This document shows, in pieces, positions 1 to 7,281 of a stretch of DNA of 19,209 nucleotides. The DNA lies in assembly GCA_934747255.1 (NCBI GenBank), contig CAKVGH010000013.1, positions 1-19,209 of the forward strand. The letters are read 5' to 3'. Positions within the stretch are counted from its first letter, which is position 1, and each line of letters opens with the position of its first letter. The DNA is from an uncultured Clostridia bacterium (GTDB lineage: Bacteria; Bacillota; Clostridia; Christensenellales; UBA1242). The notes below the pieces were generated by a model. That model worked only from the letters and a program-made list of their open reading frames with translations. It had not been told where the DNA came from and ran no database searches. The position numbers were made by a program, and so were the translations under genes.

Positions 1-699
1 AAAAGACAAAGATTGGTTGAACACAACTTTGCATCTCGTGATTACATTGCGCCAATTCAAGGACATAAAAAAGAAGTTAAGATACTTAATGATAAAGAAG
101 CAAAACAACTAGCTGTGTATCTAGATAAACTAGATAACCCAAGATGGAAAATTGCCTTGCTAATAGCACTCTTTATGGGAATAAGGCGTGGCGAACTTGC
201 AGGTCTTGAATGGAAAGATATTGACTTTGAAAACAAAACAATGACCATAGCAAGATCTGTGCAAGATATAGTTGGATTTGGAATTATCACCAAAGAACCC
301 AAAACAGAAAACTCAAAACGCACAATATCCATGCCAGATAAATTGATTGAATACTTACACGAATACGAAACTTGGTGGCAAAACCAAAAGAAATATCTTG
401 GAGATAGACTTGGCGACACAGACAGACTATTCTGCACAGAAGATGGCAAAGATATCTGCCCAGGACTGTTACGAGTATGGTTACAAAAATCTCTTGCACG
501 AGCAGGACTTCCAATCGTTACACTCCACTCACTTCGCCATACAAACATAACATTGCAACTAATGGCGGGCGTAGATATGAAGACTGTATCAGCCAGAGCC
601 GGCCACAGTAAAGCCTCAACTACCAGCGACTTCTACAGCCACTTCCTAAAGAACAGCGATATCCATGCAAGCGAAGTAATAAATAAAATATTTGAATAA
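1..699 (+). CDS. Tyrosine recombinase / integrase, C-terminal part (5' end outside window)
   Basis: Catalytic domain of a phage- or ICE-type tyrosine site-specific recombinase, which cuts and rejoins DNA to integrate or excise a mobile element. The reading frame is open to the first base of the window, so the gene starts upstream and the N-terminal arm- and core-binding domains are mostly missing. The catalytic set is complete: Arg I in GIRRGEL (codon at 184-186), a beta-hairpin region rich in Lys (TKEPKTENSKRTISMP), the H-x-x-R box HSLRHT (codons 526-528 and 535-537), the second His in GHSK (604-606) and the nucleophile Tyr in DFYSHF (634-636). It is followed after only 11 bp by the promoter of the retron-like unit, and the transcription of that unit runs to the 3' end of a tRNA-Arg. 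That is the normal layout at the integrase end of a tRNA-integrated element. Its base composition looks less AT-rich than that of the adjoining RT gene, so the two probably have different histories. Confidence 0.93.
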   Translation, partial: KRQRLVEHNFASRDYIAPIQGHKKEVKILNDKEAKQLAVYLDKLDNPRWKIALLIALFMGIRRGELAGLEWKDIDFENKTMTIARSVQDIVGFGIITKEPKTENSKRTISMPDKLIEYLHEYETWWQNQKKYLGDRLGDTDRLFCTEDGKDICPGLLRVWLQKSLARAGLPIVTLHSLRHTNITLQLMAGVDMKTVSARAGHSKASTTSDFYSHFLKNSDIHASEVINKIFE

Positions 700-709
700 T
701 TATACAAGC

Positions 710-738
710 TTGACTTTTGGTGGAAATTATGTTATATA
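710..738 (+). promoter_or_regulatory. Sigma-A promoter of the retron-like unit
   Basis: TTGACT (710-715), 17-bp spacer, TATATA (733-738). It begins 11 bp after the integrase stop codon and would start transcription near 745, right at the 5' edge of the structured RNA. No other good promoter is seen before the RT gene, so RNA, small membrane protein and RT are probably one transcript. Confidence 0.7.
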
Positions 739-741
739 TAT

Positions 742-1019
742 CTTATATTGAAATTGGTATGGATAATAGTACCTTATCAATATTATTACGGTGAAAATCC
801 GTGTAGTCCATTTTTATGGGCAAATGGCATCTCAAGACCTTGTCTTAAGGTGACCAAGTTCGTTCATGGCGTGTTTGTGACATTCCGAGGGTCAAGCCCT
901 CTCCATTGTCTACAAACACTCATGCCATGCACTCAAGTAAAGAGCCAAATGTAACTAGGTTAATTTAGGTTCCGATTGTCGTGGTTGTCCCTTTTTTTAG
1001 ATATTTCAAATTTAAGATA
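742..1019 (+). ncRNA. Candidate retron msr-msd non-coding RNA
   Basis: A 278-nt non-coding stretch between a promoter and the RT operon, with the structure expected of a retron template RNA. Its ends form a long-range inverted repeat (candidate a1/a2): TATCTTA (739-745) with TAAGATA (1013-1019), and TTGAAAT (748-754) with ATTTCAA (1003-1009), separated by a small internal loop. The 5' half carries short hairpins: 756-773 (GGTA/TACC), 788-802 (ACGG/CCGT), 808-827 (CCATTT/AAATGG) and 837-851 (ACCTT/AAGGT), which would be the msr. The 3' half carries a tall hairpin at 865-929, the likely msd template. Limits: the branching guanosine cannot be placed, and with the predicted start near 745 the outermost a1 bases would not be transcribed. 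No known retron RNA was matched by eye. Confidence 0.6.
865..929 (+). other. Long hairpin, probable msd template
   Basis: Nested inverted repeat with 23 base pairs: CATGGC (865-870) with GCCATG (924-929), GTGTTTGT (871-878) with ACAAACAC (912-919), GACA (879-882) with TGTC (907-910), and GAGGG (887-891) with CCCTC (897-901) around a five-base loop. A four-base bulge (920-923) and internal loops interrupt it. Reverse transcription of this segment would give a strongly folded single-stranded DNA. Confidence 0.7.
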
Positions 1020-1038
1020 CTAAAAGGAGGTGATGCCT

Positions 1039-1239
1039 ATGAAGAAAAAGAAAAAGAAAATCATAAAAAACTTTATTTTTTTAACTTTTATCTTTGTGCT
1101 CCCTATTTTGATTAAGGTTTTGCATCTTAATACATTGGAGTTAATTTCAATTATTTTTATAGTTAAAGGTATCAATGAAATTTATTCTAATTTTAATTTA
1201 GGGATAATCCTTCATAAGAATTTCGGCTATTATCACTAA
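1039..1239 (+). CDS. Small two-helix membrane protein of the retron-like unit
   Basis: A 66-residue protein of unknown family. The start is the ATG at 1039, because an ideal AAGGAGG ribosome binding site (1024-1030) sits 8 bp before it; upstream in-frame codons overlap that site. The N-terminus is six lysines after Met, followed by two hydrophobic stretches, about residues 12-28 and 33-48, then a polar tail ending FGYYH. The positive N-terminus predicts that end stays in the cytoplasm. The gene lies between the structured RNA and the RT (46 bp before the RT start) on the same strand. Known retrons pair the RT and RNA with a toxic effector; retron Ec48 uses an effector with two membrane helices. 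By position and topology this protein is a candidate effector, but it is far smaller and encoded before the RT, so this is inference. It could instead be an unrelated small membrane peptide. Confidence 0.72.
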   Translation: MKKKKKKIIKNFIFLTFIFVLPILIKVLHLNTLELISIIFIVKGINEIYSNFNLGIILHKNFGYYH

Positions 1240-1285
1240 TTAACCGTTGAAGTACATTTGGCGTTTTTACTTTTAGAGGAGTTTT

Positions 1286-2455
1286 ATGAAATATAGGAAA
1301 CTAAAGAGCAATAATAAGAGTATATTATACAATCGTGGTAGTAAGAAATTTGTAGCACAACTATTAAGTGATAACGATAATATTATAACTCGTCATGATC
1401 TTAATAATATAGAAAAAGAATTAGATAAATTTGATATAGAATTTTATCAATCAAAGCAAACAAAACAAAAATTTAAGCATAAACCTAAAAATTATTCTAC
1501 TAAAAATTACAGAAAATTTAATGATGCATGCCCAAAAAGGAAAAAGGCACTTAAGAAGCTTTATAGATTTTTGAACGAATTACCTCAACCTAAATATTTA
1601 TATAGTAGAACAGAACAAGGATTTTTTAAAAATGCAAAATGCCATTATGGTAATACTAATTTTGTTTTAATGGATATCAAAAGTTTCTTTCCGAACTGTA
1701 AATTTGAAATGGTGCAAAACTTTTTTATAAAAGACGGAGGCTTAAAGCTGGCTCCAGATCTTGCAGATAAAATGGCTAAACTTGTAACAAGGCCTAAATC
1801 ATATAAAACAAAAATTAGAGAAATCCCACAGGGATTTCCTACTAGTCCACTAATATGTTTTTTTTCATATAAATATATGTTTGATAAAATAAACTTATAT
1901 GCAAAAGAAAACAATTTGACTTTTTCAACATATGTTGACGATTTGACTTTTTCAAGTAAAGAAGATTTTAATAAAGATCAAGTAATAAATGATGTAATAA
2001 AAATTCTAGAGGAATATGGACACACATCCAAAAAAGATAAATGTAAAAAATTTAATATTACTATTGATAAATTTGCTCCTACAATAACAGGTGTTTGGGT
2101 TAAACGTTACAAGGTAAGAGCATCTACTAAAATTTATAACAAAATGACTAGGTCTTATATGTATTTAATATCAAGCAAAATATCTAATCGTAATACATAT
2201 TTCAATTCATGGAAAGAGTTTATTAAACTAAATGGAATCTTACAAACAATTAATTATATTGAACCTCAAACTAAAGACAAGAGGAAGCAAATCATTGATT
2301 ATGTAAATAAAAATAAAAAGAATTTTATTTTAAGTATTTCGCCAAACAACAGAAGATTTCGATCATCCAAAGTAAAAGAACAAATTTACAATGCTTACAA
2401 ATTTAATACCCTTAAAGAATTTGCAAACAAATTCACAAAAAAAGCATCTCAATAA
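1286..2455 (+). CDS. Retron-type reverse transcriptase
   Basis: RNA-directed DNA polymerase of 389 residues, close to the size of retron RTs. Motifs in order: NAKCH (116-120), matching the retron-specific NAxxH box; the first catalytic Asp in LMDIKSFFPN (D130); IPQGFPTSP (180-188), RT motif 4 in its retron form; the active-site YVDD (216-219) followed by LTFSS, as in retrons; and TITGVWV (266-272), matching the retron VTG box used in recognising the template RNA. There is no maturase, endonuclease or protease domain; the C-terminal ~110 residues are basic and lysine-rich. An AGGAG at 1277-1281 precedes the ATG. The start codon context, the upstream structured RNA and the small membrane protein gene indicate a three-part unit. 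In retrons the RT makes a branched RNA-DNA (msDNA) that keeps an effector in check until phage attack. Group II intron, DGR and CRISPR-associated RTs fit less well. The gene is very AT-rich. Confidence 0.92.
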   Translation: MKYRKLKSNNKSILYNRGSKKFVAQLLSDNDNIITRHDLNNIEKELDKFDIEFYQSKQTKQKFKHKPKNYSTKNYRKFNDACPKRKKALKKLYRFLNELPQPKYLYSRTEQGFFKNAKCHYGNTNFVLMDIKSFFPNCKFEMVQNFFIKDGGLKLAPDLADKMAKLVTRPKSYKTKIREIPQGFPTSPLICFFSYKYMFDKINLYAKENNLTFSTYVDDLTFSSKEDFNKDQVINDVIKILEEYGHTSKKDKCKKFNITIDKFAPTITGVWVKRYKVRASTKIYNKMTRSYMYLISSKISNRNTYFNSWKEFIKLNGILQTINYIEPQTKDKRKQIIDYVNKNKKNFILSISPNNRRFRSSKVKEQIYNAYKFNTLKEFANKFTKKASQ

Positions 2456-2470
2456 CAGAGATGTCTTTTT
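2443..2470 (+). terminator. Terminator of the retron-like unit
   Basis: CATCTC (2445-2450) pairs with GAGATG (2458-2463) around a seven-base loop, followed by TCTTTTT. The RT stop codon lies in the loop. It ends 10 bp before the 3' end of the opposing tRNA-Arg gene. Confidence 0.75.
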
Positions 2471-2479
2471 CATTATAGT

Positions 2480-2556
<77 letters not shown>

Positions 2557-2581
2557 ATATTGGTAGTTTTATTAATGTTGG

Positions 2582-2600
2582 GTGAACTTTTGGTGAACTT
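2582..2600. repeat. Short direct repeat beside tRNA-Arg
   Basis: GGTGAACTTT occurs twice in direct succession, first at 2581-2590 and again at 2591-2600 with one base slipped, in the gap between the intact tRNA-Arg and the tRNA relic. Such short direct repeats can be recombinase arm sites, but nothing else here proves that. Confidence 0.4.
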
Positions 2601-2678
2601 TGGTTTTGAGAATGTTTTTAGAGGTCGCAAATTGTCAGTGTTTTAGGGGTGTTTAGCGATTTTTACTTTGTCCAAGTC

Positions 2679-2720
2679 GATACTTAGGAGGCTCGCTCTA
2701 TCCAGCCGAGCTATATCTAC
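2679..2720 (-). pseudogene. tRNA-Arg 5'-half relic
   Basis: On the minus strand this reads like the first half of a tRNA: seven acceptor bases GTAGATA, TA, a D arm GCTCGGCTGGATAGAGC, and an anticodon loop with CTCCTAAG, the same CCT anticodon as the intact neighbour. The 5' side of the anticodon stem is too short to pair with GTATC, and no T arm or acceptor 3' strand follows. It shares CTTAGGAGG and CGCTCTATCCAGC with the intact gene 120 bp away. It is probably what is left of a tandem or displaced tRNA-Arg gene after integration or deletion. Confidence 0.75.
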
Positions 2721-2898
2721 AAATGGTTAAAAAGTGATTTAATGGATATGGGCATAGTTCATGATGACGCTTTGAAAGGATTTTTCCCTTATACAAATAT
2801 ACCATTTTTGTGCGAAAAATAAAAGTAATTTACATAAAAAGTTTTATGTATAGTGCTTTTGAATTTGATTTTTCGTGAAAAGAATTTTATTGCAAAAT
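2721..2898. other. Gap with no gene seen
   Basis: AT-rich spacer between the tRNA relic and the end of the minus-strand glycosylase-like gene. It holds an AT-only inverted repeat near 2833-2850 (ACATAAAA/TTTTATGT), too tight to be a convincing terminator. Nothing else is seen. Confidence 0.4.
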
Positions 2899-3531
2899 TT
2901 ACTTTAATTTTTGTTGCCAGTCGTTAATATTAAAGTGAAATCTATCTTGATAACAAACAAAAATATTATCTTTTTTGATTTTTACATTTTTATTTTCTGT
3001 GATTCTTAATAAACAATTTTTGGTGTTTTGACTAGTACAAATAAATTTTTGATAAGGTGCACATTTTTCAAAAGAAGAGTAGTCAAGGGAGAAAAACAAA
3101 ATGTCATTATCGTTTGGCGAGTTTTTTATTCTAACCGCTTTGTTGATTACATCAATAAATGCTAATTTATATTCAAATAAAGCATTCTCAATTTGAGAAA
3201 TTTGGGCTTTACTATTTGGATTTAATATTAGTTGTTTTTTTAGTGATAGAAATTTTCCGTTTGTGTTTAAGCACTTGTCTATAATGCTAAAAATGCGATT
3301 TTTATTACTAGAATAATAGTAGCCATTTTCCATACCATTGGGTGGAGTTAGTGTGCCAACTATTATCGTGTTTGCATTTTTAATTAAGTCGAGATTAAAG
3401 CAAGATTTATTTAGCGACCAAACTTTTTCGCAATTACTTTGGCGTAAATCTAATTTGTCGATAAAATCATTGTCGGTAATTCTTTTATCAAATTTGCTAT
3501 TTATCTTGGTGTCAAAAAACTCATTTTTCAT
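2899..3531 (-). CDS. Uracil-DNA glycosylase superfamily protein, hypoxanthine-DNA glycosylase-like
   Basis: A 210-residue protein with the segment order of the UDG superfamily. IVGTLTPPNG (57-66) matches the motif A region that binds the base and activates water; YYYSSNKNRIFSIID (71-85) matches the YYaHPRNxFWpi stretch of the hypoxanthine/mismatch-type families; LAFIDVINKAVR (123-134) followed by S and D matches the aLWDVl..ceR..S.D block; and FICTSQNT (163-170) may be the minor-groove/motif B region. Such enzymes remove deaminated bases (uracil or hypoxanthine) from DNA as the first step of base excision repair in the cytoplasm. The first 45 residues are not recognised. It is transcribed alone from a promoter at 3584-3613, with a weak AAGAG ribosome site. 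Substrate cannot be decided from sequence; it might also be a nuclease-dead or DNA-binding relative. Confidence 0.6.
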   Translation of the reverse strand: MKNEFFDTKINSKFDKRITDNDFIDKLDLRQSNCEKVWSLNKSCFNLDLIKNANTIIVGTLTPPNGMENGYYYSSNKNRIFSIIDKCLNTNGKFLSLKKQLILNPNSKAQISQIENALFEYKLAFIDVINKAVRIKNSPNDNDILFFSLDYSSFEKCAPYQKFICTSQNTKNCLLRITENKNVKIKKDNIFVCYQDRFHFNINDWQQKLK

Positions 3532-3583
3532 TTTTAATACTCTTTTTGTTTTTCCTTTTTTCTATTAAACTTTTAGTAATCAA

Positions 3584-3613
3584 ACTTTAACATAATGTGA
3601 AAAGATTGTCAAT
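3584..3613 (-). promoter_or_regulatory. Promoter of the glycosylase-like gene
   Basis: On the minus strand: TTGACA (3608-3613), 18-bp spacer ending TGT (extended -10), TAAAGT (3584-3589). The leader before the ATG would be about 45 bases. Confidence 0.6.
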
Positions 3614-3958
3614 AAATATTGTTTTTCATCGATGGTTGAATGTAGGGAAAGATGGTTTTATAACAAGATTGAAAGTGAGAGATATATAGGATTTTAGAAC
3701 AGAAATAAAAAATAGATTTAATAAAAATCAAAGCAACAATTGATAAATAAAAAGCAAATAGAAAAGTTAAAAAAGACTAAAATAAAAAGTAAATTAAAAA
3801 GTAAATTAAAAAGTGAATAAACGATAAAAATTGAAAAAATCAAAAAAATTGGCACAAAAAGTGCAAAAAGTGGTGAAAAAATGAAAAAAAGCAGTTAAAA
3901 GTTAAAAAAATCCATTCGTTATTAAAAATAAATGCACAATAAAGCATATATGCAAATA
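3614..3958. other. A-rich intergenic region with 12-bp triplet repeat
   Basis: 345 bp without a gene. The plus strand is strikingly A-rich with almost no C from about 3690 to 3960. It contains three head-to-tail copies of TAAAAAGTAAAT (3783-3794, 3795-3806, and 3807-3818 with one change) and further AAAAAGTG echoes up to 3880. No promoter, RNA gene or credible ORF is seen. Confidence 0.6.
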
Positions 3959-3959
3959 A

Positions 3960-3988
3960 AAAAAGAGAGCAAATTAAATCTCTCTTTC
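3960..3988 (-). terminator. Terminator of the thyX-like gene
   Basis: On the minus strand AGAGAG (3980-3985) pairs with CTCTCT (3964-3969) around a ten-base loop, followed by a run of T. The stop codon (3974-3976) lies in the loop, so the last codons form the 5' arm. Confidence 0.75.
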
Positions 3989-5134
3989 TAGGTTTATTCC
4001 TTCAACGAATTTGCAAGGAGAAGCACATTTGTAACCATTTTTACAACGAGCACCTTTATCATATTTTAGCAATAGATTTTTTAATTCTTTATCTTGCACA
4101 TTGTCTATGTATTTTTGCAATGTTTGTTTTGTCTGTTCACAAACTTCCAGTTGGGCACAGGTGCAAAGTCTTTCATTAACTTTAAGCAAAAAGTTTTCGG
4201 GTACACTTCTTTCGCAAATTTGAACCAACTTTCCCTGTGGTGTTAGACTATCAACTTTTTTCATATCTTCAAGCCACATTCGTCTTAAATTTTCGTTTTC
4301 CTTTATTATTTTTGGAATATAAAAGCAAGAACAAGGCAAGTCACTGAATTCATAATTTATCGTTCTGTGACGCTGTAATTGAGCAAGTGAAGCAAACGAA
4401 CCATAGTAGTTTGTGCAATATACATCTCCAAAAAATTCTTTTCTTTTTTTGCTGGCGAACAAACTAAAATTTCGTGTTTCGGCTTTTGAGTATAAATCTT
4501 TGTCAACTAAATTTTGACTTTCTAAAAACGAGCAAAATTCATTTATTGTTGGCAAAAGTTTTTGCAAATACTGATTTGAGTTTTTATCCACTTTTTTGAA
4601 CCAGTCGTAAAGATAGTTTAGTTGTCGAATCGAAACTGTGTAGGCAAAGCAGGTTGGAGTGTAAATTGAAGTAAAATATCTAGCATTTTCCATCGCCAAT
4701 TTTTCAATGCGCTTTTGCGTAAAATATGGTTGTCCTGAATACTTTTTGTTTATTAAAACAGTAAAAATTTTTTTCCACTTTTCAAAAAGTTCTAATTCAA
4801 TTCCTTGCAAGTTCATTGATGTGTATCTAGCACTTTTTTCGCTGGTGGTATATGCTTTTTCGTTGTTAAGAAGCATTGCGAAAAATTTTGGCACATCGCT
4901 AAAATAAAGCGTTAAATATTCGTGGTCATATACACTGTGATGACCATTTTGTTTTATCATTTCGGCTCTTTTTAAATTCTTGTCGTCTGGTTGATTTGTG
5001 ATGTCGTCTAATGATGATTGCATATAACATATTCCTGCAAGTTCGCCACTAAATAAATCAAAACTATTTTTAATATCTTGACTATTTACTTGATTATCAT
5101 TTTTTTGCGTATGAGCAAGTATTTTAATTTCCAT
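3974..5134 (-). CDS. ThyX-like flavin-dependent thymidylate synthase, enlarged two-domain form
   Basis: A 386-residue protein related to ThyX, the FAD enzyme that methylates dUMP to dTMP with methylene-tetrahydrofolate and NADPH. ThyX is usually 210-250 residues; this one appears to contain two ThyX-like halves. The first (about 28-180) has GHHSVYDHEYLTLYF (64-78), TTSEKSARYTSM (96-107) and a late SIRQLNYL region. The second (about 235-375) has YGSFASLAQLQRHRT (244-258), the ThyX RHR signature, then NYEFSDL, and a C-terminal ERLCTCAQLEVCE block followed by a cysteine-rich tail (C364, C370, C374). The start is the ATG at 5134 because AAGGAG (5143-5148) sits 8 bp before it; the frame is open further upstream but without such a site. 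The canonical RHR-x7-S motif is split between the halves (see findings), so activity is not certain. It is a single-gene unit; no folate genes are nearby. Confidence 0.8.
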   Translation of the reverse strand: MEIKILAHTQKNDNQVNSQDIKNSFDLFSGELAGICYMQSSLDDITNQPDDKNLKRAEMIKQNGHHSVYDHEYLTLYFSDVPKFFAMLLNNEKAYTTSEKSARYTSMNLQGIELELFEKWKKIFTVLINKKYSGQPYFTQKRIEKLAMENARYFTSIYTPTCFAYTVSIRQLNYLYDWFKKVDKNSNQYLQKLLPTINEFCSFLESQNLVDKDLYSKAETRNFSLFASKKRKEFFGDVYCTNYYGSFASLAQLQRHRTINYEFSDLPCSCFYIPKIIKENENLRRMWLEDMKKVDSLTPQGKLVQICERSVPENFLLKVNERLCTCAQLEVCEQTKQTLQKYIDNVQDKELKNLLLKYDKGARCKNGYKCASPCKFVEGINLEREI

Positions 5135-5309
5135 AATTTCATCTCCTTGCCTTAATTTTACAACCATAGTGTTATAAATACAATTACAAAAAACTTATCA
5201 TTAACATAAATTTGACTTATAGCTAAAACATTAGTTATTTACTCATTTATTTTCATAAATATTTTGAAAAATTTTCAAAAAAAAGAATTTTTCATAAAAA
5301 AATTAAAAA
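5135..5309. other. thyX-like upstream region
   Basis: AT-rich leader and promoter region for the minus-strand thyX-like gene. The best minus-strand promoter match is weak: TTGTAT, 17 bp, TAAAAT ending near 5156, which would give a leader of only about 15 bases. No gene is seen. Confidence 0.35.
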
Positions 5310-5335
5310 AATAACCAGTTTTTACTGATTATTTT
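5303..5335 (-). terminator. Terminator downstream of the metalloprotease-like gene (may act both ways)
   Basis: AATAACCAGT (5310-5319) pairs with ACTGATTATT (5324-5333), one mismatch, four-base loop. T runs follow on both strands (A7 before the stem on plus, T5 after), so it may stop transcription from either side. It lies 60 bp past the stop of the 623-residue gene. Confidence 0.7.
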
Positions 5336-5393
5336 TAATTTTTTGTATTTTTAGTAATTTTTCATTTAATAAAATTGGTAATTGAAATCATAA

Positions 5394-7265
5394 TTAACAA
5401 TTTATAAAACCATCATATTCAAAATCACTCAATTTGTTCTTTTTGTCTAATTTTATTGCGGTCAAAACCATGTCATAAGCATTTTTATTAGGCAAAAGAA
5501 TTTCAGTAGAGCGTTCTTTAATTATGCTGTTAATGTAATTATCTAATCTATAATCTCGGTTTAATTTGGTGTAATATGATAAAATTGCATCTAATTTTTT
5601 GTCTTGTGTTGCATTTAGGTTTGACAACTCATAAAAGAAGCGATTTAATGCAACCAAGTCATTTGCGATTTTAGGGTTTATTTTGTCGAGATTTTTTGCG
5701 ATAAGCAATGGTTTTTCTTGTAAAACCGCAAGAAAAACTGCTTTATTGTTACTGCATACTCTAATTAGCAAATCAGGGTTTATGCAACCGATAATCTCAT
5801 CATCAGTTTTGTAACTTGATAAAATTAGTTTGCCTAACATTACATTTTGTTTTTCTATATTTTTTGGCAAATAATTATTTTTTGGGTCTAAAATATATTT
5901 TCTAACTGGCTCGATAGGTAAATCTAAATAATCATATTTTGAACTTTTTGTTAGTAAATAATTGTATTTAGCAGAGCAAAGGGCAGATATTACTTCATAG
6001 GTTTTCATTATTTCAAATTGTGTATCTTGTGGAAGTTTTGCATAAGTTCTTGAATAAAATACCATATCAGCATACATTTTTATAAATTTTGTATGTTCTG
6101 TTTTAATATCAATTCCAGCACAGCGTTTTAAGTATTTCAAACAAAATTTTGCACTTTCAAAATAGTCTTGAAGTTCCTTGCTTTTTAATAGGGCAATATA
6201 TTCCGCATTATTACGGAGTGGCTTTGTCGTTTTAAGAATTTCATTAAGAGATATTTTATCTAAATCTTTGCCTTCGGCGATAAATTTATTTACCAAAAAG
6301 TTGATAGTTGTTTTAATGAGTTCTTCATTTGTTTTTCTTATACTCAATTCATTTTTTCCAACATAAGCATCATTTTTGGCTATTAAAACTGGTGTGTTGT
6401 ACAGTTGAGTAAAGAATTTTGCAATTTCAATTTGACTATCTACATGAAAAGTTTTTGCAAAATAATCAATAAAATCATCTATGTTGCCTGATAAATAATA
6501 TTCAAAAATTTTTTGTTCGTCCATTTGTTGTAGTAATGGGTCAAGTGCCAAAATATTAAAATCGTACAAGCAAATGTTATCACAACCGGTTGAACCATAA
6601 TTTTTCAAAAAGTATGTTTCGGTTAAGTGTTGAGTGATTGCTTCGTTCAAATCATCGAAGATATAAAACCCCGGCACAAATTTGTTATTATAGGAGTCAT
6701 CTTTTATTAGTTGTGAAAATGCCGTTGTGTCATAAACTTTACCTTGCGATTTGTCAGCGGAGCAGTGAAGCATTTCGTGAAAAAATAATTGTCTTTGTTC
6801 TAAAATCGATAAATGCGATAGGCTTTGTGGAATTGTGAGTTGATGCATTCCATTAAAGTATTGAGCACTTAAAACTTGTTCGCCATAGGTCGAAGATTCG
6901 CCATCTGCTTTGATTTTTAATGAGTTAAAGTTTTTTACAACTTGTTTTAGTAAATCGGCATTGTTTAGTTTTGCAGTTTCTAAAATTATTTCGTTCATAT
7001 TTACTAAAATGTTGATAATTGTTTTGTATCTAAATGCTCCATAAATTTTTTTGTCCATTCGACTATCAAGATTTTTGAGTACATTAAAACCATATATGTC
7101 GTTTATGTAGTCTTCAATGTTTTTATTGCTTTCGAAATAGCCATTTTTGTTTTGTTCTACAATACACATTTTTCCGTTAGATTTGTTTGTGCAAAGCAAA
7201 ACTTCTTTATTATAAGAGAATTTTTGACAAACAACATATTTGTTTAGTAATTCGCTATAAGTCAT
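5394..7265 (-). CDS. Large putative zinc metalloprotease (HEMLH) of unknown family
   Basis: A 623-residue protein not recognised as a named family. Residues 163-167 are HEMLH, a HExxH zinc-binding motif in the hydrophobic context RQLFFHEMLHCSAD. About 40 residues later comes DLNEAITQHLTE (205-216), which resembles the gluzincin third-ligand helix NExxTxxL with E208 as the likely ligand. Together these suggest residues ~90-290 form a peptidase-like core. The remaining ~330 residues are rich in Leu, Lys and Asn, look helical, and carry no motif I recognise; they could be a substrate-binding or scaffold domain. No signal peptide or membrane segment is visible, so it is probably cytoplasmic. A good AAGGAG site precedes the ATG, and the gene has its own promoter and terminator. 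Calling it an active protease is inference from two motifs. Confidence 0.65.
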   Translation of the reverse strand: MTYSELLNKYVVCQKFSYNKEVLLCTNKSNGKMCIVEQNKNGYFESNKNIEDYINDIYGFNVLKNLDSRMDKKIYGAFRYKTIINILVNMNEIILETAKLNNADLLKQVVKNFNSLKIKADGESSTYGEQVLSAQYFNGMHQLTIPQSLSHLSILEQRQLFFHEMLHCSADKSQGKVYDTTAFSQLIKDDSYNNKFVPGFYIFDDLNEAITQHLTETYFLKNYGSTGCDNICLYDFNILALDPLLQQMDEQKIFEYYLSGNIDDFIDYFAKTFHVDSQIEIAKFFTQLYNTPVLIAKNDAYVGKNELSIRKTNEELIKTTINFLVNKFIAEGKDLDKISLNEILKTTKPLRNNAEYIALLKSKELQDYFESAKFCLKYLKRCAGIDIKTEHTKFIKMYADMVFYSRTYAKLPQDTQFEIMKTYEVISALCSAKYNYLLTKSSKYDYLDLPIEPVRKYILDPKNNYLPKNIEKQNVMLGKLILSSYKTDDEIIGCINPDLLIRVCSNNKAVFLAVLQEKPLLIAKNLDKINPKIANDLVALNRFFYELSNLNATQDKKLDAILSYYTKLNRDYRLDNYINSIIKERSTEILLPNKNAYDMVLTAIKLDKKNKLSDFEYDGFINC

Positions 7266-7281
7266 TGTGACTCCTTTTTGG

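Noticed and set aside
57..548. 163-codon frame on minus strand
   Set aside because: Antisense shadow of the integrase; no ribosome site or family resemblance.
748..954. 68-codon frame on plus strand
   Set aside because: Lies across the structured RNA hairpins, lacks a ribosome site, and has an unnatural residue make-up; the RNA explains the stretch better.
1286..2455. Diversity-generating retroelement or group II intron
   Set aside because: No template/variable repeat pair, no maturase or intron domain V; NAxxH and TG boxes point to a retron.
2833..2850. Terminator for the glycosylase-like gene
   Set aside because: The palindrome is AT-only with a two-base gap and no clear T run.
5135..5167. 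Longer start for the thyX-like gene
   Set aside because: The inner ATG at 5134 has the AAGGAG at correct spacing; the outer start has none.
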